Assembly: GCF_005938225.1 (NCBI RefSeq)
Contig: NZ_VCPC01000002.1
Location: 124,001 to 188,000 of the forward strand
Source: Arenibacterium halophilum
GTDB taxonomy: Bacteria; Pseudomonadota; Alphaproteobacteria; Rhodobacterales; Rhodobacteraceae
Direction: 5' to 3'
DNA: 64,000 bases
Notes under the pieces: model-generated
Told to the model about the DNA's origin: nothing
The model's input: the letters and a program-made list of their open reading frames with translations, nothing else
Database searches by the model: none
Translations under genes and position numbers: made by a program
Part shown: positions 57,907-64,000 of the stretch, piece by piece
How the letters are laid out: each line of letters begins with the position of its first letter
Numbering within the stretch: position 1 is the first letter of the stretch

Positions 57907-59127
57907 ATGACACTGAACCGACGCCACTTCCTTGCCGGAACGGCCGCGCTGACCGGCACCGCGCTGGTCCGCCCCGCCTTTGCCGCGGGCGATGCGATCA
58001 AGCTGGGCTCGATCCTCGATACCTCGGGCATCTTTGACGCCTATGGCAAGCCGATGGACATGGCCGCGCGGCTGGCGGTCAAGGAAATCAACGCCGCCGG
58101 GGGCCTGTTGGGCCGCGAGGTCGAGCTGATCGCCTATGACACGCAATCCGACATGGCGCTTTACACGCAATACGGCCAGCAGCTGACCCGGCAGGACAAG
58201 GTGGATGTCGTGCACGGCGGCATCCTCTCGGCCAGCCGCGAGGCGATCCGCCAGACCATGCGCAAGACGAAAACGCCCTATTTCTATAACGTCCTGTACG
58301 AGGGCGGGGTCTGCGACCGCAACATCTTCATCAATGGGGTCACGCCCGCCCAGCAGGTCGAGGCGCTGGTGCCGCACGCGATGAAGAACTCGGGCCCCAA
58401 GGTCTATATTCTGGCGGCCGATTACAATTACGGCCAGATCACCGCGCGCTGGATCCAGAAATACGTTGCCGACAACGGGGGCGAGGTGATCGCGACCGAT
58501 TTCTTCCCGCTGGATGTGTCGGATTTCGGCGCAACCATCGCCAAGATCCAGACCGAAGCGCCCGATCTGGTGTTTGCCCCGCTGGTGGGCGGCGCGCATC
58601 TGTCGTTCTTCCGCCAATGGGCCGCATCGGGGATGAAGGACAAGATTCCGCTGGCTTCGACCACGCTGGGGCTTGGCAACGAACAGAAGGTGCTGACGGC
58701 AGAAGAGGGCGACGGCATCATGATCGCCTTCACCTACAGCCGCGAGCTGGACACCCCCGCCAACGTCGATTTCAAGAAACGCTGGGCGGCGGAATATGGC
58801 GATGACAGCGCGATCCACGAACCGGCGGTGACCAATTACCAGGGCATCATGACATGGGCCGAGGCCGTGCGTCAGGCCGGATCGGTCGACCGTGACGCCC
58901 TGACCGAAGCGATGGAAAGCGGCATTTCGATCGAAGGCCCGGCGGGCAAGCTGACCGTCGATCCGAAGACCCACCACGCGGTGCTGGACGTGCACCTGAT
59001 GCGGATCGAGAACCAGCAGATGACGGTGCTGGAGACGCTGCCCCAGCGCCAGCCGATCGACACGCAGGCGGTGTGCGATCTGGAGGCAAACCCCGACGAC
59101 AATACGCAATACGAAATCCAGCTGTAA
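57907..59127 (+). CDS. Amide/urea-type ABC transporter substrate-binding protein, Tat signal
   Basis: A 406-residue binding protein of the UrtA/AmiC group. The twin-arginine signal is MTLNRRHFLAGTAALTGTALVRPAFA. It continues with LGSILDTSGIFDAYGKPMDMAARLAVKEINAAGG, TPYFYNVLYEGGVCDRN, YILAADYNYGQITARWIQKY and TNYQGIMTWAEAVRQAG. It shares the LYEGG amide-pocket region with the cytosolic AmiC-like protein upstream. ATG 57907 follows AGAAGGA. It lies 40 bases after the flotillin-like gene; permeases and an amidase follow, supporting an amide ligand over an amino acid. Confidence 0.9.
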   Translation: MTLNRRHFLAGTAALTGTALVRPAFAAGDAIKLGSILDTSGIFDAYGKPMDMAARLAVKEINAAGGLLGREVELIAYDTQSDMALYTQYGQQLTRQDKVDVVHGGILSASREAIRQTMRKTKTPYFYNVLYEGGVCDRNIFINGVTPAQQVEALVPHAMKNSGPKVYILAADYNYGQITARWIQKYVADNGGEVIATDFFPLDVSDFGATIAKIQTEAPDLVFAPLVGGAHLSFFRQWAASGMKDKIPLASTTLGLGNEQKVLTAEEGDGIMIAFTYSRELDTPANVDFKKRWAAEYGDDSAIHEPAVTNYQGIMTWAEAVRQAGSVDRDALTEAMESGISIEGPAGKLTVDPKTHHAVLDVHLMRIENQQMTVLETLPQRQPIDTQAVCDLEANPDDNTQYEIQL

Positions 59128-59134
59128 GCGCGCC

Positions 59135-59156
59135 GGGGGCGGCATCGCCCGCCCCC
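59135..59156 (+). promoter_or_regulatory. Intercistronic hairpin after the amide-binding-protein gene
   Basis: An 8-bp all-G/C stem (59135-59142 with 59149-59156) and 6-base loop, 7 bases after the stop, no T-tract. It separates the binding-protein gene from the permease gene, as at the five other sites. Confidence 0.55.
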
Positions 59157-59183
59157 ATGGCCCCTCTGACCTGTTAGGCCCCC

Positions 59184-60050
59184 ATGGATCTGTCTGTCGT
59201 CATACTGGTTGAAATCCTCTACGCGGTTGCCTCGCTGATCCTGATCAGCGCGGGGCTGGCGGTTGTCTTCGGCATGATGAAGGTGATCAACCTGGCCCAT
59301 GGCGAATTCATGATGATGGGGGGCTATGCCACCATCACCGCCGTGAACCTTGGGGTGAACGTCTTTGTCGCCATGCTGGTGATCGCACCGCTGATCGTGG
59401 GGCTGATCGGGCTGGTGGTGGAACGGCTGGTGATCCGGCACCTCTATGGGCGGCTGGTCGACACGATGCTGGCGACATGGGGGCTGTCGCTGCTGTTCAT
59501 CGGGTTGGCCACGATGATCTTCGGCAATACGACAACCGGGATTTCCACGCCGATCCAGGGCTTTGCTGTCGGAAGCTACCAGATCAACGGCTATAACTTC
59601 TTCATCATCCTGGTCGCTATCCTGCTGGTCGCGGGGCTGTATCTGGTGCTGAAAACCACCCGCGCCGGGCTGATTGCGCGGGGCACGATGCAGGGCGCCG
59701 ACATGGCTTCGGCGCTGGGCTACAGCCCCGGGCGGGTCTATATGGCGACGTTCTTCTGCGGTGCGGCGTTGTCGGGGCTGGCGGGGGCGGTGATCGCGCC
59801 GCTTGTCGGGCTGGCCCCCACTTCGGGCGGCGCCTATATCGCCAAGGCCTTCATCACCGTGATCGCGGGCGGGCCATCGCTGATTGCCGGGCTGCTGAGC
59901 AGTGCAGGGCTGTTCGGCGTGGTCAGCCAGGTGTTCACCTTTGCCTTCAGCAACGTGATCGGAGAGGTCGCGCTGCTGGTGGCCGCCGTGATCCTGCTGC
60001 GCCTGCTGCCGCAGGGCGTGACCGGCAAGCTGTTCAAGGGGCGGCTGTGA
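59184..60050 (+). CDS. livH: Branched-chain amino acid/amide ABC transporter permease (LivH/UrtB family)
   Basis: A 288-residue permease with eight or so TM segments. It has GLAVVFGMMKVINLAHGEFMMMGGYA, WGLSLLFIGLATMIFG, TRAGLIARGTMQGADMASALGYSPGRVYMATFFCGAALSGLAGA and the coupling-region GGPSLIAGLLSS. It pairs with the next permease, whose start codon overlaps its stop by one base. Confidence 0.92.
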   Translation: MDLSVVILVEILYAVASLILISAGLAVVFGMMKVINLAHGEFMMMGGYATITAVNLGVNVFVAMLVIAPLIVGLIGLVVERLVIRHLYGRLVDTMLATWGLSLLFIGLATMIFGNTTTGISTPIQGFAVGSYQINGYNFFIILVAILLVAGLYLVLKTTRAGLIARGTMQGADMASALGYSPGRVYMATFFCGAALSGLAGAVIAPLVGLAPTSGGAYIAKAFITVIAGGPSLIAGLLSSAGLFGVVSQVFTFAFSNVIGEVALLVAAVILLRLLPQGVTGKLFKGRL

Positions 60051-61093
60051 TGGGGGGCGTGCAAATGGGCAGCGGACGCGACATTGCCGCGATCCTGATC
60101 GTGTCGGCGCTGCTGATGCTGCTGGCGCCGCTGGTGATCGGCACCTACACGCTGACGCTGCTGGTGATCTACGGGATGCTGGCGCTGAGCCTTGGCCTGA
60201 TCTGGGGCTTTGGCGGCATCCTGTGCTTCGGGCAGGCGGCGTTCTTCGGGCTTGGCGCCTATACCTATGCCATTGCCGCCATCAACATCGGCGAAAGCAC
60301 GTTGCCGATGATCCTGGCCGTGCTGGTGCCTGCGGGGTTCGCGCTGCTGCTGGGCGCGATGATGTTCTACGGGCGGCTGACGGACGTGTACCTTGGGGTC
60401 ATCACGCTGGTGGTGACGCTGATCCTGTTCCGCTTCATCAACTCGACCGCCGGGCCGCAGTACACGATCGGAACGGCGCGGCTGGGTGGCTACAACGGCA
60501 TCCCCGGGTTTCAGACGCTGAACGTGCCGGGCGATCCGGATGCCTATATCTGGGGCGATGCCTATTTCTATGTCTGCGCGGTGGCGCTGGTGCTGGTGGC
60601 GCTGCTTGTGACCTGGCTGTTGCGCAGCAGCTTCGGCCGTATCGCGCTGGGCATCCGCGAAAACGAAACCCGCGCCTCGCTGATGGGCTATGACGTGGCT
60701 GCGCGCAAGACGGTCCTGTTTGCCATTGGCGCGGGCATCGCGGGGCTGGCGGGGGCGCTGTTTGCCAACTGGGCGGAAATCGTGACGCCGGCGCTGTTCT
60801 CGCTGGGCCAAAGTGCCGAGATCATCATCTGGTGCATCGTCGGCGGGCTGGGCACGCGGTTCGGCCCCGTGCTGGGCGCGGCGGGGCTGGCCTATCTGAA
60901 ATTCCTGCTGGGTCAGCAAAGCGTGTTGGACAACACGCTGATCATGGGCGCGGTTCTGGTGATCTTCGTGCTGTTCCTGCCGCGCGGGTTGGTGCCGGCC
61001 ATCGCGGCGCTGTGGCAGCGGGCCACACGCGGGCGGGGGCGCCGCGCGGCCTCGCTGGCGCGGCGGCGCAGGGCAGAGGTGCCATATGGCTGA
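60050..61093 (+). CDS. livM: Branched-chain amino acid/amide ABC transporter permease (LivM/UrtC family)
   Basis: A 347-residue permease. It has YGMLALSLGLIWGFGGILCFGQAAFFGLGAYTYA, DVYLGVITLVVTLILFRFINST, RSSFGRIALGIRENETRASLMGYDVAARKTVLFAIGAGIAGLAGALFANW and VGGLGTRFGPVLGA. A basic C-terminal tail (RATRGRGRRAASLARRRRAE) faces the cytoplasm. GTG 60047 and ATG 60065 are alternative starts. Overlaps livG by 8 bases. Confidence 0.92.
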   Translation: MGGVQMGSGRDIAAILIVSALLMLLAPLVIGTYTLTLLVIYGMLALSLGLIWGFGGILCFGQAAFFGLGAYTYAIAAINIGESTLPMILAVLVPAGFALLLGAMMFYGRLTDVYLGVITLVVTLILFRFINSTAGPQYTIGTARLGGYNGIPGFQTLNVPGDPDAYIWGDAYFYVCAVALVLVALLVTWLLRSSFGRIALGIRENETRASLMGYDVAARKTVLFAIGAGIAGLAGALFANWAEIVTPALFSLGQSAEIIIWCIVGGLGTRFGPVLGAAGLAYLKFLLGQQSVLDNTLIMGAVLVIFVLFLPRGLVPAIAALWQRATRGRGRRAASLARRRRAEVPYG

Positions 61094-61802
61094 GATCGTT
61101 CTGGAAACCCGGGGGCTGACCAAGCGGTTCGGCGGAGTCACCGCCTCGGACAACGTGGATTTCACCCTGCGCGCGCGCGAATTGCGCTGCCTGATCGGGC
61201 CGAATGGCGCGGGAAAATCGACCTTTTTCAAGTGCGTGACGGGGCTGCACACCCCCACCACGGGCGAGGTATACATGCGCGGGCAGGACACGACCGGCTG
61301 GGCGCCGCACCAGATCGCCAGCCTTGGCGTGGGCATCAAGACGCAGGTGCCCAGCGTGATGGATGCGCTGAGCGTGCAGGAAAACATCTGGCTGGCCGCG
61401 CGCCGTTTCATGCCCGTGGCAGAGGCGAACCGGCGCACCCGCGACATGATCGAACGGCTGCGGCTGGGCGCGCTGGCGCGGCGCGACCTGGGGCAGTTGG
61501 CGCATGGCGAACGCCAGCGGGTCGAACTGGGGATGGTCGCGGTGGCCGATCCTTGGCTGGTGCTGCTGGATGAACCCGCCGCCGGGATGAGCGCCGAGGA
61601 TGTCGAGCGCATGACCGAAATCCTGCACGAGCTGAACCAAACCACCGCCATCGTGATCGTGGAGCATGACATGCAGTTCATCCGCGCCATCGCCTCGACC
61701 GTGACGGTGTTTCACCAGGGCCGGGTGCTGATGGAAGACCAGGTTGACAAGGTCATGGCTGATGCCACCGTGCGCAACGTCTACCTGGGGAAAGCGGCAT
61801 GA
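61086..61802 (+). CDS. livG: ABC transporter ATP-binding protein (LivG/UrtD family)
   Basis: A 238-residue ATPase. It has LTKRFGGVTASDNVDF, Walker A GPNGAGKST, ASLGVGIKTQVPSVMDALSVQENIWLAA, the signature region LAHGERQRVELGM (G-E-R in place of S-G-G), Walker B WLVLLDEP and the switch IVIVEHDM. The altered signature is as in UrtD-type ATPases. Its stop overlaps the livF-amidase start by ATGA. Confidence 0.93.
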   Translation: MAEIVLETRGLTKRFGGVTASDNVDFTLRARELRCLIGPNGAGKSTFFKCVTGLHTPTTGEVYMRGQDTTGWAPHQIASLGVGIKTQVPSVMDALSVQENIWLAARRFMPVAEANRRTRDMIERLRLGALARRDLGQLAHGERQRVELGMVAVADPWLVLLDEPAAGMSAEDVERMTEILHELNQTTAIVIVEHDMQFIRAIASTVTVFHQGRVLMEDQVDKVMADATVRNVYLGKAA

Positions 61803-64000
61803 GCGGGGCAGGGGATACCCCGGCGCTGCTGGAGGTGCGCGGGCTCTCGGGCGGTTATGGGCGTGTGCCGATCCTGCACGGGCTGGGTTTTCAGGTGGCT
61901 GAAAACGAAGTCGTCGGCGTGCTGGGCCACAACGGCATGGGCAAGACGACGCTGCTGAAGACGCTGATGGGGTTTCTTGCCCCCACCGCCGGAACGGTGC
62001 GGTTCCGCGACAGCGACATCACCACCGCCACGCCCCATGCCCGCGCTCGGAGCGGCATCGGCTATGTGCCCCAGGGGCGCGGGATTTTCCCGCAGCTGTC
62101 GGTGCGCGACAACCTGGCCTTTGCCTGGCAGGACTATGCCGCGGGCAGCGCGGCCGACGTGATGGACACGGTGCTACAGGATTTCCCGCGCCTTGTGCCG
62201 CTGCTAGATCGCGCGGGCGGGGCGCTGTCGGGGGGCGAACAGCAGCTTCTGGCACTGGCGCGCTGTCTGATGGGCGACCCCGAATTCCTGCTGCTGGACG
62301 AACCGACCGAAGGCATCCAGCCCTCGATCATCGACGAGATGGCCGACACGCTGCTGCGCATCCGCAAGCGGCGCGGGCTGTCGATCCTGCTGGTGGAGCA
62401 GAACCTCGACTTCATCGCCGACCTGTCCGACCGGGTGCTGGTGCTGGAACGCGGCGCCATCGCCGGCGAACTCAGCCGCGCCGACTTGTCCGACACGGCG
62501 AAGGTCAACGCCTTCCTTGGTTTTGGCGCCGCACGCTCGACCCGGGGCAAGCCCGGCGCGGCGCAGGCGCGGCCTGACAGCGCTAGTGTCAGTGCGATAC
62601 CGAACACACCAACTCCTGCGGGGACAAGCATGACAATCAAACGCCCGACGCTTGCGCAGATGCGCGACATGGCGACCCGTTTCGGCATGTCGCTGAGTGA
62701 CGCCGAACTGGAGGAATACCGCCAGCTGATGGAGCCCTACATGGAATCCTACGACAGGCTGGACGCGATGCCCGACAACCTGCCCGAGGTGCGATACCCG
62801 CGCGCGCCGGGTCGCTTTCCAGACTATTCCGAAAACCCGCTGAACGCCTGGTATGTGAAAACCGAAGTGCGCGGCGCCCCCGACGGCCCGCTGCGCGGCA
62901 AGCGGATCGTGCTGAAGGATACGGTATGCCTGGCCGGGGTTCCGATGATGAACGGATCGTCCGTGATGGAGGGCTATACCCCCGAGATCGACGCCACCAT
63001 CGTCACGCGCATGCTCGACGCCGGCGCGGTGATCGTGGGCAAGGCGCATTGCGAAAACTTCTGCCTCTCGGGCGGGTCGCACACCAACGCCAAGGGCCCG
63101 GTGCACAACCCGTGGAAACGCGGCTACATGGCGGGCGGGTCGTCCAGCGGCTCTGCCGCGCTGGTGGCGGCGGGCGAGGTCGACATGGCCATCGCCGGGG
63201 ATCAGGGCGGCTCGATCCGAATTCCGTCTGCCAATTGCGGCACCTACGGAATGAAGCCAACGCACGGGCTGGTGCCCTATACCGGCGTGATGGGGGTAGA
63301 GCAGACCATCGACCACGTCGGCCCCGTCACCTCGAACGTCAGTGACAACGCGCTGCTGCTGGAAGTGCTGGCAGGCGAAGACGGACTGGACCCGCGCCAG
63401 TACAAACCCAAGGTGTTCCGCTATACCGAGGCGCTGGGCCGCGGCGCGCACGGGCTGCGCATCGGACTCCTGAAAGAGGGCTTCCACCGCCCCGAATCCG
63501 AGCCGGACGTGGACGCCAAGGTGATGGCCGCCGCAGAGCGGTTCCGCGAGCTGGGCGCGCGGGTCGAAGAGGTCTCGATCCCCGAACACCTGACGGCCAT
63601 CGACGCCTGGACTGCGATCACGATGGAGGGGATGCAGGACCAGATGCTGTGGGGCAACCATTTCGGCACCAATTATCGCGGGTTGTTCCTGCCCTCGATG
63701 ACCGACCACATGGCGCAATGGCGGGGCCGGGCGGATGAGCTCAGCAATTCGCTGAAGGTCTGCATGTTCACCGGCGAATACTTCCAGACCCAGTATCGCG
63801 GGCGGTTCTATGGCAAGGGCCAGAACATCATGCGCCGGGTAAAGGAACGCTATGGCGCGGCGCTGAAGCAGTTCGACCTGCTGTTGATGCCGACCCTGCC
63901 GATGAAGGCGCAGGAAATACCGCCGCCCGACTGTTCGATTTCGGTCTATGTTCAGAAGGCGTTCGAAATGGTCGGCAACACCGCGCCCTTCAACAACGGC
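61799..64000 (+). CDS. livF: LivF-type ABC ATPase fused in frame to amidase-signature amidase, 3' truncated by window edge
   Basis: One uninterrupted frame of 734 codons with no stop from ATG 61799 to the window end. Residues 1-241 are a complete LivF ATPase: GHNGMGKTT Walker A, GYVPQGRGIFPQLSV, ALSGGEQQ signature, LLLDEPTEG Walker B, LLVEQNL switch, ending at VNAFLGFG where LivF proteins normally end. Residues 242-277 are an Ala/Pro/Ser/Thr linker with codon choice unlike the rest. Residues 278-734 are an amidase with Lys373, Ser448 (GGSSSGS) and Ser472 (GGSIRIPS), the Lys-cisSer-Ser triad. About 50 C-terminal residues lie outside. An internal ATG at 62630 after GGGGA could also yield free amidase. 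A single-base error in the linker would restore two genes. Confidence 0.85.
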   Translation, partial: MSGAGDTPALLEVRGLSGGYGRVPILHGLGFQVAENEVVGVLGHNGMGKTTLLKTLMGFLAPTAGTVRFRDSDITTATPHARARSGIGYVPQGRGIFPQLSVRDNLAFAWQDYAAGSAADVMDTVLQDFPRLVPLLDRAGGALSGGEQQLLALARCLMGDPEFLLLDEPTEGIQPSIIDEMADTLLRIRKRRGLSILLVEQNLDFIADLSDRVLVLERGAIAGELSRADLSDTAKVNAFLGFGAARSTRGKPGAAQARPDSASVSAIPNTPTPAGTSMTIKRPTLAQMRDMATRFGMSLSDAELEEYRQLMEPYMESYDRLDAMPDNLPEVRYPRAPGRFPDYSENPLNAWYVKTEVRGAPDGPLRGKRIVLKDTVCLAGVPMMNGSSVMEGYTPEIDATIVTRMLDAGAVIVGKAHCENFCLSGGSHTNAKGPVHNPWKRGYMAGGSSSGSAALVAAGEVDMAIAGDQGGSIRIPSANCGTYGMKPTHGLVPYTGVMGVEQTIDHVGPVTSNVSDNALLLEVLAGEDGLDPRQYKPKVFRYTEALGRGAHGLRIGLLKEGFHRPESEPDVDAKVMAAAERFRELGARVEEVSIPEHLTAIDAWTAITMEGMQDQMLWGNHFGTNYRGLFLPSMTDHMAQWRGRADELSNSLKVCMFTGEYFQTQYRGRFYGKGQNIMRRVKERYGAALKQFDLLLMPTLPMKAQEIPPPDCSISVYVQKAFEMVGNTAPFNNG
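62630..64000 (+). other. Amidase domain portion of the fused gene (possible internal translation start)
   Basis: Counted from ATG 62630, the catalytic residues fall at Lys96, Ser171 and Ser195. I recall this as the numbering of the nitrile-hydratase-linked enantioselective amidase of Rhodococcus, so the amidase part appears to be a full-length enzyme with its ancestral start kept. Further matches to that group are SIRIPSANCGTYGMKPTHGLVPYTG, QTIDHVGPV and the GLDPRQ block. Expected reaction: amide to carboxylate plus ammonia, in the cytoplasm at the importer. A GGGGA element 5 bases upstream could allow independent initiation. Confidence 0.75.

Noticed and set aside
59834-61690. A 618-codon minus-strand frame opposite the permeases and livG
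   Set aside because: Shadow of livH, livM and livG; no domain and no regulatory signals.

Overview
The window looks like chromosomal DNA of an alphaproteobacterium of the Roseobacter/Rhodobacteraceae type. It is GC-rich with strong G/C third-position bias, tightly packed with many 4-base ATGA overlaps, and crowded with solute-binding-protein-dependent importers: two TRAP systems, two tripartite tricarboxylate (TTT) systems, one peptide-type ABC system and one branched-chain amino acid/amide-type ABC system. I see no rRNA, tRNA, phage, transposase or CRISPR signal. No gene-free gap exceeds about 280 bases.

Layout. 1-4400: a truncated SDR, then a VOC protein and acoC-acoA-acoB of an acetoin-dehydrogenase-type 2-oxoacid dehydrogenase complex, closed by a strong intrinsic terminator. 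4518-7553 (minus): TRAP transporter 1 (dctPQM). 7834-15866: an SDR, a hydratase-like enzyme, a hydroxypyruvate-isomerase-like protein, an IlvD-type dehydratase, a 3-hydroxyisobutyrate-dehydrogenase-like reductase and TRAP transporter 2, which together suggest hydroxy-acid or sugar-acid catabolism. 15915-18260: a MarR regulator, a Crp/Fnr regulator and a persulfide-dioxygenase-like metallo-hydrolase. 18276-21850 (minus): a lower aromatic meta-cleavage-like set (amidohydrolase, RidA, HpaH, FAH, flavin reductase). 22044-25024: TTT transporter 1. 24990-26700 (minus): LysR and IclR regulators. 26794-34892: an amino-acid-oxidase-like flavoenzyme, TTT transporter 2, an AllA-like lyase and hydantoinase/oxoprolinase subunits HyuA and HyuB.

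34899-44684 (minus): an eight-gene operon made of a peptide-type ABC importer, a cysteine-desulfurase-like PLP enzyme, a FAD amine oxidase, an L-2-amino-thiazoline-4-carboxylate hydrolase-family protein and an M20 amidohydrolase. It reads as an undescribed route for an N- and S-containing amino acid derivative. 44870-49657: SDR, VOC, Lrp, LysR and GMC oxidoreductase genes. 49670-54297 (minus): an FG-GAP/RTX secreted protein and a caspase-fold protein.

54472-64000: an amide-utilisation locus. It holds a MarR regulator, a cytosolic AmiC-like ligand sensor with no signal peptide, an AT-rich leader with two mutually exclusive inverted repeats, a flotillin/YqiK-like membrane protein, a Tat-exported amide-type binding protein, two permeases, one ATPase, and a last gene in which the second ATPase (LivF type) is continuous in frame with a full-length amidase-signature enzyme. 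The ORF is open to the window end. This transporter-ATPase/amidase fusion is the most striking object in the window.

A pattern across the window: each of the six binding-protein genes is followed, before its membrane-component gene, by a GC-rich hairpin without a T-tract. This suggests a shared way of setting high binding-protein to membrane-protein expression ratios.
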